Positions 1 through 17,460 of a stretch of 64,000 bases of DNA are shown here, piece by piece. Numbering within the stretch: position 1 is the stretch's first letter; every line of letters starts with the position of its first letter. The translations under genes and the position numbers were made by a program. The DNA comes from Mnemiopsis leidyi (taxonomy: Eukaryota; Ctenophora; Tentaculata; Lobata; Bolinopsidae), in contig JH154687.1 of the NCBI GenBank assembly GCA_000226015.1, positions 215,192 through 279,191 on the forward strand, in the 5' to 3' direction. The notes beneath the pieces were generated by a model. That model was not told the DNA's origin, did no database searches, and worked only from the letters and a program-made list of their open reading frames with translations.

Positions 1-1611
1 GAAGGATGAGATCTTCTAGCGAGCGAGGAGAGGTTGGGTAGTTTCTGTTGGTCTGTCTGGACAGACGACACATCTTCCCCAGAGAACTTATCTGACAGTT
101 CAGCTTCGTCCTCGTTTCAAAGTTCATCCCACTCACAGCTTCAGCGACAAGGAGCTTGGTTGGTTGATCTATCTGGGCGGCATTCCTCCTGAGCTCTCGA
201 ATCACTCAATCAGGACAGGGGATCACATCCCTATAGGTCTATCGCACCTCTCATATCACTCAATCGAGAAAAGGGGTCACATCCCTGTGGGTCTCAACCA
301 ACCACATCTCATGTTGCAGACTTAGAATGCATAAATTGATAGAGAGTAAACAGAGGATCGCATGTCGCCAAAGAGTGCGTTACCTCCACTGTATGGCGAC
401 ACGCTCTGAATAGCGAATTAGCGAAATGTCGCTGTCGCTGTTCAGTGTATGTCGCCGTACAGTGCGTATACCCAAGACGACGACGACGACGACAACAGGC
501 CAGAAATATGCAGACTGTCGACTGAGACATCAACGTTGGGCTACTTATTATTTAGTTAATCATTCAGTTGCTACTGTATGTGTAATTTTATTTTTAAAGC
601 GTCGATCAATCTGCAAGTGCAATCGATTTCAGTAGAGTAGGACGCATGTATGAATGCGGACAGAAATTTGAATTTTTATTAGTTTTCACTAATTTTTAAA
701 ATCAAGTATTAGTGACTATGGTCTGGTCATATTCTAGGTTTCATTAGTTATACTTATAATCCGTAGTTTAGAAATCAGAGACCCTGATCACAATTTTGTG
801 ACCTTATATTTTTACTAAATGCACTATCATAATCAAGTTGACATAAAGAAATAAAAGTCAGTAATTGCAATAAAAATAAGTTATAATTATTGTAAGAGTA
901 ACAAATTATTTCCAATACATTGAAATTTCATAGTTGCTACTTTATCATCACAAACAAAACTTTATCATCAAAACACTTATATTGAATAACTTTATCGAAA
1001 AAACATATCGTTATCAACAGAACTAAAAAGTGCCCGTGCTGAAAACAAATAGAAATTGTTCTTAAGAAAACTGGCCAAGCGGTTGTGTCTGTTGTGTGGG
1101 TTGTAAAAATGTGGGGGTTCGGTTACGGAGTCGATAACCGAGTGTGAACTGTATAAAACGTTTCTGAGGGTTAAAATCTGATGTAACAATGATCCCAGAT
1201 GTACCAATACCATTGTGAAAGATAAAATAATTCAATAACAAGATAAATAAATAGGTGAAGATTAAAACATCGATAGAAATAACCTCAAATACCATGTCCA
1301 CTATGACTAAAAATCCCATACGTATTACTATTGAAAAACACGTATTAAAATACTTTAAATTAAAGTACGGTATCTGTTTTCAAGAAAAAATAAAAATATA
1401 TAAATATAAGAAAATTAAGAAAATATAAAATAGATAAATAAAAGAAATTGTATCTAGTAGATATCTACTCCCATGACATTTAATGCCCCTTACAGAATTC
1501 GAACAAAGCAAAAACTTTAATTCAAATAAACCAAAAAGTGTCCTGCACTTTTCATATCAAACATTACATGATAAACAGTAAAACAAACAACAAAAGGAAG
1601 TCTACACGATT
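1..1611. other. 3' flank of the zinc-finger gene, no gene seen
   Basis: AT-rich DNA downstream of the minus-strand zinc-finger gene. The open frames are short and show no recognisable domain. An imperfect direct duplication of about 42 bp (198-239 and 254-295, sharing 'tcactcaatc' and 'tcacatccct') and a short run of ACG triplets near 477-493 are the only structures I see. Confidence 0.6.
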
Positions 1612-7383
<5,772 letters not shown>

Positions 7384-7754
7384 CCTGGAACGAAGTTTGT
7401 TAGAAATGTTTTATTAACGATCAGTTTAATATCATAGTGTTATCTCAAATGCTGTGTTATTGAATGTTATATCAACATAACGACGTAGTGAAAATGATGA
7501 GACAGAAAAATCATCACCGAAAAATGTTATCACTCATTACAATACGAGGCAAACGTCGCAAAAGGAATTTGGACAAGGCAATATGTTTGGAATTCATACT
7601 AATAATAATAATGGATAATGGATAAGAGTGATCTTGTTTTGTACAAAATCAGGGAAGTTTAAAAATCGCACAGTAACCTGGCAACTCAAAGAGTGGCTAA
7701 TCAAAACAAGATATCAACATTAACACATGGTTTTTGCAAATAAAAAATTACGAT

Positions 7755-8080
7755 CATCTAATGAAGTCTAAAAATAGCAAAAACAGGCTGGTTTGAAGTT
7801 CAGTTTCTTGGAAACTCGCTGACAACAACATCAGGGAAAGCATGAGACCGTCAGACCATGATTTTAAACTATAGGAGACCACGTCAGAAAAATGGCGAGA
7901 AAAATTTGGATGATCTGATGAAGTCAAAACATGCCAGAAACAGGCTAGTTTGAATTTCAGGTTCTAAACTACAAAAATAGCAAACACCTGGACAACTAAA
8001 GTACGGAAAGCAACAGACCGTCAGACCATGATTTTAAATTTATTTCTCAGATGAGGCCGCGTCAGAAAAGTGGTCGAGAA
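7755..8080. repeat. Diverged ~160-bp tandem duplication
   Basis: Two copies, about 7755-7905 and 7910-8080, share 'tctaatgaagtc'/'tctgatgaagtc', 'aacaggctggtttgaa' and 'gaccgtcagaccatgatttt' in the same order. This is a local duplication upstream of the zinc-finger gene. Confidence 0.6.
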
Positions 8081-8100
8081 ATACAAAGGAGGGCAGTATG

Positions 8101-8480
8101 AGCGGACAATGCCGTAGGTAGGAGGGTAAACGCACTAGAAGAGCGAGGCACTGCACTAATTGCAGTACCCACTGACCTCCAGGGCGCATACGGCGCGCAA
8201 TCCCTCAGGCAGCGGCGTCACGTGACCTCCCTTAACGGTTCTGATTGGTCAGCTTGTGTCAGGTGCCGCGCTTCCTGCTGTCCTATTGGTGGAGCTGTCT
8301 GGCCTGAGAGGTGCGGGCTCACGTGACCGCGCGGACACCTCTGGTTGGCTGGATGCCAACTTGGAGCACCGCTTCGAGGGTCCTGGTTTTTTGCACATCT
8401 GCTGGCGATTCAGGGACGGGGCAAATGACAAACTGAGAGAATAATCAACCCAGAAGTCCACGTGCTCAGCTGGAATGACT
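8101..8480. promoter_or_regulatory. CpG-rich segment with three E-boxes
   Basis: Clearly richer in CpG than its surroundings, with CACGTG at 8219, 8320 and 8459. It lies about 0.7 kb upstream of the first visible zinc-finger exon, so it is a candidate promoter or upstream regulatory segment. No core promoter motif can be assigned with confidence. Confidence 0.3.
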
Positions 8481-8580
8481 CTTTTGGTAACCTGCACCAT
8501 TTAATTGCTTTGTAAACGACCATTTTAGTCAGTGTCCCTCTGTATGAAGCCAGCAAAATTGACAAGAATAAAATCGTAAA

Positions 8581-11500
8581 TGTTTAGAATAATGCAGCTG
8601 GGACTGCGGGGGTGGGTACACAGACGTTACTTAAGGTCAAACAAAGGGGACATGTCTAATGATTATTCGGGTGATTGTTGGGTCAAAATGCGCCATTATC
8701 TCGTGGCTTGGGGCCAAGTGGACGGTTTAATGAGCAGACACAGCAAATTGGACTTCCTAACCGTGCGTTAAAGGCCGGCCCCCTTTCTACTGACAATACG
8801 AAATAATCACTGTCAATGGCTGATATGTTTAGAGTGGAAATAAAGAAGGGAAGGCGGAATGGATGCTAATGACTGCGGGAGATCTAATGACGCACTAAAA
8901 GTGAAGGGGACCGCAATGCAAACAAGGTTCCAACTGACAAGCTCACTTCTGTGAGAAGCGAGGTTTATGAAGAAGCAGGGCGACTCTGTGTACTGAAGTA
9001 CTGAGAGTAAAAGGAGGTATATGTAGGAGCAGGGCGTCCCTGTGTCTCAGTACTGAAGTACTGAGTAGTTGGGGTGAATTAGGTCATGTCACGTGACAAA
9101 ACAAGTATTACAGTTGACACGCAGGTACCGTCACGTGTTTACATTGAGGGGTTAATGAGGGGGACAGAGCGGCGTGGTGCTTGAAACAAGTACCCTCAAC
9201 GACATAAGGTGCTTGTTGACACGGTACACAGCCCCAGACTGGGTGACGATCTGGGATCTCATCACCATTAGTACCTGGATAGTATCTAGGCACTATTTAG
9301 CGTTTAGCATATAGTACATATCAAGATAAAGACTGATCATGCGATGAATCCAGTCTGACAAAAGGAGGTCGGCAAATTGGCGACAGTGACCAAGTTTCGA
9401 GCGTGCAAAATGGGAAAATGATCTGGTTAGTTTGACTGTCAATGTTGGAGTATGATTAAAGAAACGTAAAAAAGTAAGGTTACAGCACAGCACAACTGGC
9501 AAACCTCCAGTGCCTTCACCAGGAAGCTGAATGTCAGCTTACCAGACTCCAGAGCGTACTGCAGCTCAGGAGAGTGTGTCAAGTGTGGACTGTAGGACCC
9601 TCAGGGTGGGTGAAGCACGATGCAGGGTGGCGGTGTCATACTTAGTTCCGGTACTAACACTCAGTAACAACCACTAACTCTCAGTAACAACCACTAACTC
9701 TGTGAAACAACCATTAACTTCTACTAACAACTTCTACTAACAACCACTAACTTCTACTAACACTAACTAACTTCTACTAACAACCATTAACGTCAAACAG
9801 AGATCAAAACCAAAGTTTACAATTGCTAAGTTGGAAATTTGGCTTGACAGGTCGCTAACTCGCTTGTTTCCCGACATAAAACGTAGAATTAGAGGGATCT
9901 CATAATTAGGGCGGAACAGACAAGTGTCATAGGAACGCACTTTAATTGTAACTAGGAAAATGATGCATCCTAGTAAGCAGTACTTAGCTGCTGTTAAGTA
10001 GCGACTGATAACTTGTTTTTAAAAGTAAAAACTTACTACTCCAGTCCAAATGTGTTGGAGAATTTATCAAGGGAAAACTGCTGTATTAACTCAACAGTTG
10101 GGGTCTGAAAAGAGCATTTAAACTAGTAGCAGATAGTATGGGGAGCAGGTAGTAGAACACAAAATCAGAGAGAAGCTGTACTGAAGACATCCTAGCCCAG
10201 CACTACCCCCTCTCTCTCTCCATCCCAGTGCCTGGTAATGATATATGGGACACTAATTAGGTCCCGGCACACGACTAAATCCCCTAAGGGGTCCAGGCCG
10301 AACCCTGAAGACAACTCGACCTCTCTCCACCACTTCCACCAGTAATAACCCCCGTCCCTACCAATCAGATGTCTCTGTTTGAATATTTGAACTGCGGCGG
10401 GAGAGGCCGGCTCGTGCCTCTACTTTTCGCCTGTCAATTATTACAGAGTTAATAGTTTAATGTGTTTATTTTAATGGGAGCGTGTGCCGGGCAGTGAAGT
10501 ATCGCTACTCTTTATATAATGCAATTACTGGCACGGGCCGGAAAGCGTGGAAATATCCCGGAACTTCATAGCAGTTCCTGAAGTTTGTGCTGCAACGTTA
10601 GAAGGATCGGGCCGGCATAATATTAGCTTGCGTCATAATTCCAGTAAGTAGCGACTGAAATTCCGAAATTTAATCGTCGAGGGTAACTTGTTGATGTTGC
10701 CTCTAGTTACAACGCTCAAAGCTGTAATGTGAAACAATGTTGAAATGAAATTGTATTGGTAAATTATCTGATTATAATCTGATAAGTGCAGATTGTCATT
10801 TAATGTATCAAGATTGCAGTAGTAATACGGTTCGAGACAGTTAAGTTCTAAGCGATAAACATTTTGCGTTTGTCATTTTCTCATTTAAAGGAAGAAACCG
10901 GTCAAAACGTTCAAATTCGTAGAAAATTTTGCAAATCGACAATTTACAGTAATTTGGAACCACTTCAAGATGAACGATTCACAAGGAAAGGAGGCACAAA
11001 ATTAACAGTTAATGAAGGATCAAAGTATAAGGCAGTGAAAAAATTTGGAGAGTTAAAGTTAGGGGTCTATTTAGAGGGAAGTTTTCACTGTCAGCAAGTT
11101 GTTAGCTGGAGATGACTGGTATAGACATGACTCAACACGTTCAGGGGGGTCAGCAACAGAGAGGGAAAACAGGCGGATCAGAGCGGGAAATAAGTGGCTA
11201 CCGAGCGAAAAATAAGTAAAAACAATAGAAATGAATCAGAAAAAAAAGGACTGAAAACACACTGACAAGCGGAGAAATAAGCGGAAAGAAAGCTGGAAAT
11301 AGATCAGAAGAAGAACCAAGAAAGTTAGATAAGTACAAACGTTCTTGCGTAATCTACAGCTGATGTGAGAGACCTTGTGAACTTGCAGCAGCTGGGCCTC
11401 AAAAGACAAGTTACGAAAGACAATAGCAGGCGTAGGTGTCCGCCTTTTAATGCATAATACAACCAATTAACGTGAAACCATCGTAACTAAGGATGACAAT

Positions 11501-12290
11501 GGGTGCCTCAACTTAGCCAATCAAATTGACAATTCAGTACCCTCCGTGATTGGGTTTGTTCGCAATGACAGAGCTGGATTTCAAGGTTTCTATCAAGTTG
11601 ACAAGCAAAACCGCATTTCCGCCCTCACTTTTCCCGGTGAAATCTCCTGATGAAGTGTAAAGTATTCACAAAACAAGTACTTCCCAGCCCGAGGAAATGT
11701 GAGCGGTAGTGGGGAATGTGACTCCCACACTAAAACACGTGACCCACATGTGTAACAAGGTTTGGGTGCTCCGTTCTGGAATGTTCGGCATGTGATCACG
11801 TGATAATGAGACAGAAGGGCAGGGTTGACCAGCTTGTCTAGGGCACTAGGGCAGCTTGTCTGTAGGGCACGACTGTACTTGATAGAGCGTACTGGAACAG
11901 GGGGCCTCATTATAGGATGTGGCTTGTGTATGTTACACGGTAACAACTGCATTCCAATCGAGTTAACAACTGAAGTACTGCTGATATGTTTGTCCCACTA
12001 AAATCGGCACAATCTATGGAGACAGGTCGTTAACATCTGAGTTTAACGTGGTTTTTGTAATTCTCTTCTTGACTCGAGTGATAGACATAGAAATTTTAAT
12101 AGCAATGCATCTATATATTTCTGTGTAACAACACCATCATCAGGACATAACACTAAAAATTACTGGTTAGAACTTAAATAATCACAGTACTGAAATGTAA
12201 AAATGTGAAGATATCCTAAAATCATGAAACTCCGAGAATTATACTCAGGACTGGGGATACTACTAGTGTAGTTCCCATCCAGGTGCAATT
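8581..12290. other. Intergenic stretch without a supported gene
   Basis: Short open frames only (up to 119 codons on the minus strand at 11593-11952, with no domain and no plausible exon structure). Small structures include a 20-nt inverted repeat with a 2-nt centre at 9046-9065 (CTCAGTACT arms), CACGTG at 9090, 9132, 11736 and 11797, and the minisatellite at 9652-9790. Confidence 0.45.
9652..9790. repeat. ~20-bp minisatellite
   Basis: Imperfect copies of 'aacaaccactaacttctact' and variants, about seven in tandem. Confidence 0.7.
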
Positions 12291-13300
12291 AAAGTGTCGC
12301 GTTTGGATCCCGGGCAGCCCCTGCCGGGGCCGCATCCGGGGCAGCCCCTCATATCATTCATGTCTTCCGCGCGTTACGTCTACTCGCTCCTTAATTAATG
12401 CATACCAATCACCCATGATAACCATGGAATTCCGAGTGCAGCTATCATTACATATCTAATTAAACCAAAATTATGGTATGGTCGTTTTGTCAATTAGGGG
12501 GCGGCCCCGGATTTGCATTTTTGTGCTGCTATGATTAATGATAGCTCCGTACACGTTAACCATGATACTGATAGTGTCTGCATCTATGATCATGTAGAAG
12601 TGTGTAAAATGTAATGTGTCCCCTATACACCGAATTTCACAAATATTGAAGAGGATCGAGCTGAAACACGTATTGCCGTTTCAGTCCGGAAAAACGGATT
12701 TTTCACCAAAATTTTTCAGTGAACGTAACAACCTTACTCGGGATTATTATGACCGGGATCAAGTGACGGGTTTTGCAGGGGATTTTGCCATATTTTCCCC
12801 GTTTTTTATTTTTACCGGCCATAATAAATACCGGTAACTTTTATTGCTGAAAATCCTTAATTCACTTCAAAACACGTTTTGAAAATAGAATAGAATGTTC
12901 GACAAGAAGAAAAAAAACGCTAATTTTTCTCAACTATTCGCTTAAAATAAATACAATTCACTTTGCCTGACTGTAATACTAAATACTTATTTGTTATAGA
13001 TTATNNNNNNNNNNACACTATCAGTATCATGGTTAACGTGTAAGGAGCTATCATTAATCATAGCAGCACAAAAATGCAAATCCGGGGGCCGCCCCCCTAA
13101 TTGACAGAACGACCATACCATAAATTTGGTTTGATAAGATATGTAATGATAGCTGCTCGGAATTCCATGGTTATAATGGGTGATTGGTATGCATTAATTA
13201 AGGAGCGAGTAGACGTAACGCGCGGAAGACATGAATGATATGAGGGGCTGCCCCGGATGCGGCCCCGGCAGGGGCTGCCCGGGATCCAAACGCGACACTT
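12291..13300. mobile_element. Inverted-repeat DNA transposon remnant (MITE or foldback type)
   Basis: The left arm 12291-12577 and right arm 13015-13300 are near-perfect reverse complements of about 287 bp. They are GC-rich at their outer ends (around 'ggatcccgggcagcccctgc'). The flanks carry CAATT at 12286-12290 and 13301-13305, a plausible 5-bp target-site duplication. The loop (12578-13014) has no transposase-like frame and contains a 10-N assembly gap at 13005-13014. Long arms and a non-coding centre indicate a non-autonomous element; the superfamily is not identifiable. Confidence 0.75.
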
Positions 13301-16300
13301 CAATTTCAAAACACCAAATACTCTCTTTATAAGGTCTGTACAGATTAGCTGATAAGACTAATCTACAACAGAAATAAAGATTTAAAAATAGAAAATAAAA
13401 ACATGGCTCATTAATATAGACTGATAAGGTGACAAATAACGAAAATTCACGGAGATAAAAAGTGCAAAATCAAAATCTAAAAATTATGCTGGTAAACAAA
13501 TTAATTAACGGCTGGCCCACAGATATAGATATAATTAAAGGAAAACGGCTTACCCACATTATATAAATAACGTAAAACTTAAAACATAAAGCAAATAAAT
13601 TACTGTTCATTAAAAACTAAAAAACGTTCAAGTACTTTCTTCTCTGATTCTTCATTGATGTTAGGTTTAAGATTAAAAATAAACATAGCTTCAAAAATTT
13701 TACGTAAAATTCAATTAAAAATCGTTAATATCTATAGCAGCGGTTTAAAAGTAAGCGAAATCCAATCATCCAGATGAATGATTTCGTTTACAAGATTGAA
13801 CAGATCATTAACAGATTAATGCACGTAAAGACGATTCTCCGACTCAAAAGAAACAACAAGTATAGAAGAAACAAAAATGAAAACCTTGCGAAATGTGCTA
13901 ATTCGGTTGTGCAAAAATAGAATTAGTTATCCTTTATAGATAACGTCACTAAAAACAACCGACATTATATGCAGTCAGGCACAAGAATCGATAAGGAGAT
14001 CTTTGATCCAGTAAAATGTAATGCATCAAGAGAAGTTGTTGTTTTGACAGTTTTCTGTTTATCCAGGGTATGTAAAGTGTGGTATGTAAAGTGTAAGTGT
14101 GAACATTAACGGCTCTACCGTCGATGTAGTCTTCTTCATTATCTCGTTAAAACTCTTTACACGAAATGATAAGGCCGGGTGGAAAAGTAAACAGTCTGTC
14201 CGCGAAATAACGACCCCTTATAGCGTGTCTGCCGACTCTGCCAGACATATGTTATGGATAGAAAGATTGTAGATCTATGGAGAAAATTCATCTTGCTTCG
14301 GTTTAAAACTGATATTTCAGATAGTTTAGATTTTGTGCGGTGTAATGTTTAGTGAGTAATGCTTTCCTTTCAATGGGGGGGGGGGGGCGGTCTTCTTGTT
14401 CTCGTGAAAACAGCTTGAAAAGAGCACAAGATAACAGTTTGAAAAGAGTACAAAAAAACGTTTTACCTTGATCTCAATTTTTCCAAGCTCGGTTGCTTTT
14501 TCTCATGTGTCTTTTGATTTGCCATTCATCTCAACACTTTCGATTCTTGAAAATCGAAAACTTTGTTATCAGCTTACCTGAAAATGAACGAAGTTGAAGC
14601 AAAATTCAACGTATTCTAAACCCCCACCTTTTGTACAATAAAAAACTTAAATGTCCTATACTATGTAGTAGACATTTATAGTAACCACTAAATCTTCGGA
14701 GTGAAATTAACTATTGATAAAATAATTTACATATCACAGTAACTTTTGCGTTTCTCTTGATAAAAGATTAACGTGAAAACCTAGTTGGTCCTGCTTTTTA
14801 TAAAACAATATTTAGAGCCAAATTTGTTACAATTTTCCAGTTTGACGCGAAGGTAATGTTCAGAAAATGAAGGAAGTCTCAAGCGAAAAAGTCTCCCTTT
14901 CGGTCAATTTCACATCCACATCGTAACTTAATAAATTAGTTGCAATTGTGGTCAATATTCTCGGTAACACGTAGGGTATAAAAGCACTTATATCAGAGTA
15001 CTAGAAGAGTGCTAGAAGAGAATAAGTTATTATTTAGAAAGGTTATGTAGCTTGGGAATATGAAAGTTTCCAATTCTTATAACTGTTTACAAAACGTAAA
15101 TCTTGGTAAATGGAGTGAAAAATTGAGTTTCGTATGTTATTTTTTGTTTCCGTGTTGAAAAACATTTGAAATAAACAAAGCAAAACACACCAAATAAAGA
15201 CCCTGGTGACAATAGACAAATAATCAATCAACCAATTCTTATAACTGTTTACAAAACGTAAATCTTGGTAAATGGAGTGAAAAATTGAGTTTCGTATGTT
15301 ATTTTTTGTTTCCGTGTTGAAGAACATTTGAAATAAACAAAGCAAAACACACCAAATAAAGACCCTGGTGACAATAGACAAATAATTAATCAACCTGGGG
15401 CGGCTGTGGCAATATTGGTAGTTTCAGTTAGGTTATACAGTATTCAGGGGATAATCAGTACAACTACAGATATAAACGGCACGTTGTAACAACATTGTCT
15501 CAGCATGCTGAAGACCCAGGAAGTTCGGTCAACTACGCAGCCCTGATAAGGATACGCCGCAGGTTCGCTACTTAACTTTCTCACTTAGAGTTAGAGAGAG
15601 CGGATATCGATATCAGCGGATGCTGGGCACCGTGTCTGGTGGTGGTTTTAACTTGATCATATCTCTAAACTTAGTCAAGGATGCGGCATTACATAACGCT
15701 GTAGTGCCACTAATATATGTTTATTTTCAGCCGAAGTACACGGTATTTCTAAAGGACGAAGTACCGCAACTCCAGGGGCTCCGTCTAGTATGACCGCTTT
15801 AACCACCTTGGTGGACGCAGCTTCATTACTCGGTGACACACGATAGATTCATTGGGAGCGAGCGATTCCGAGCAGTGTTGAAGTTCTGTATTCTATATTA
15901 CGATTATGACTATCTTTGCGTTTAGACTTAATTATATCCAAAATAATGCCTTAGTGCCATGAAATAATATACAAAAAGAGAGAAGGAGACAGAGGCGGGA
16001 ACAAATCTGTCAAAAAGTCTCCTGTACATCTAAATGTATGATGATTCAGAGCAAATAATTTACAACTTCGTTCTCCAGTTCCAGGACCAATTTTGACGGT
16101 GCAATTAAGCAAATGATAGTGTACCATCCATATTATACTTTTAAACCTCACAACAAAGGGCATTTTTACATGAAGAATCAAACTTTGAGAAAGTTCCCAC
16201 AACAATCCAGTCAGTAGCTTGTACAAGCTGCTCACTGGAGTCACTTCCTGGACTTGCAGCAATAGTCCAGCTTTGCCTCTTCCTGGAGTTTATTTCTTGT

Positions 16301-16715
16301 TCAATCGCGCGCTATATTCTGAATCTTGTTTTGGTGATCGTTGCAATATTTAACACGTCTAAGTATGAGGCCATCGCTAATAGCGATCGCTTGAGGTTTT
16401 ACTGTGATCGTTCATTGGGCTTGCGTTTATCTCTTATTATGCCTTTATAATCGTCAACTGTATAAAGTTTCATTGACGTTTTTTTCTAAAAATTAATTTT
16501 AATCGGCAAGAAGTCAATAATTTGGTTGTTTTATTTGAAAGTGTAAAGTTTCAATATCATTTTTCGCTTTTTTCAAGACATTAAGCTATCAAATTTAATT
16601 CATAAAATTTTTAAATTACGTGTTGACATAATGCAAACGTAACACACGCAACCCATTTCTAGAATATCCTTACAACAGCGGGCTGTTGTAAAGTCGTTCA
16701 CCGTCAGCTTCGGAT
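13301..16715. other. Intergenic stretch upstream of the giant lectin gene
   Basis: AT-rich, with no supported gene. It contains a run of about 12 G around 14377-14388, the 162-bp tandem duplication at 15071-15395, and ordinary single-copy sequence. The giant gene's promoter should lie at its right end; a 'tataaag' occurs at about 16460, but I cannot tie it to a start site. Confidence 0.4.
15071..15395. repeat. Recent 162-bp tandem duplication
   Basis: Two almost identical copies start at 15071 and 15233 with 'caattcttataactgtttac'. Only a couple of substitutions separate them, so the duplication is young. Confidence 0.85.
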
Positions 16716-17460
16716 ATGGATTACATATCCCGGAGCTGCTTATCGCCAGCACTGGTGCTGGCGTGTGCAGTGTTAACTATTGCTGCAGTGGCGGATCCAC
16801 ATCATCATCCGCATCATCATCCACATCATCATCCGCATCATCATCCGCATCCACATCATCATCATCATCATCATCCACATCATCATCCACATCCGCATCC
16901 ACATCCGCATCCACATCATCATCCACATCCGCATCCCCATAATCATCATGGAGAACATCACCATGATGCCCATCATCATGGAGAACATCACCATGATACC
17001 CATCATCATCATAATGAACATCACCATGATACCCATCATCATCATGGGGAACATCACCATGATGCCCATCATCATGGAGAACATCACCATGATACCCATC
17101 ATCATCATAACGAACATCACCATGATACCCATCATCATCATAAAGAACATCATCATGATGCCCATCATCATGATGCCCACCATCATCACGAGGAACATCA
17201 TCATGATGCCCATCATCATCACGAGGAACATCACCATGATACCCATCATCATCATAAAGAACATCACCATGACACCCACCATCATCACGACGAACATCAT
17301 CATGATGCCCATCATCATCATGAGAAACATCACCATGACACCCATCATCATCATGAGGAAAATCACCATGATGCCCATCATAAAACTCATGATCATGTTG
17401 AGCACGAACGGCAGAAACCTAAACCGAAACCTTCTCCAAAACCTCGTGAAGGAAATAAAG
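16716..17460 (+). CDS. Exon 1 of the giant gene: signal peptide and His-rich repeat
   Basis: 248 codons plus 1 nt, ending G|GTAAGT in phase 1. Residues 1-26 are a signal peptide with hydrophobic core ALVLACAVLTIAAVA and likely cleavage before DPHHH. Residues ~27-225 are a low-complexity His-rich tract: first HHHP/HPHP steps, then about 15 copies of HHHxEHHHD(T/A). A short Lys/Pro-rich end (KPKPKPSPKP) follows. Poly-His tracts bind transition metals, so metal-linked cross-linking or zinc buffering is possible (inference). Joining to exon 2 at 19928 restores a Gly codon and the reading frame. Frames on the other strand and in +1 are Met/Ile-rich shadows of the CAT/CAC repeat. Confidence 0.85.

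Noticed and set aside
8249-8500. 83-codon minus-strand ORF as the first exon of the zinc-finger gene
   Set aside because: Lies in a CpG-rich stretch where stops are rare; no donor in the phase needed to join the exon at 7383, and no domain.
11593-11952. 119-codon minus-strand ORF
   Set aside because: No recognisable domain, no exon context, and composition like the surrounding non-coding DNA.
12616-12837. 73-codon ORF in the loop of the inverted-repeat element as a transposase fragment
   Set aside because: No transposase motif, short, and ends before the loop does.
15043-15393. 116-codon minus-strand ORF with an internal repeat
   Set aside because: The repeat is just the 162-bp (54-codon) DNA duplication; there is no domain or exon support.
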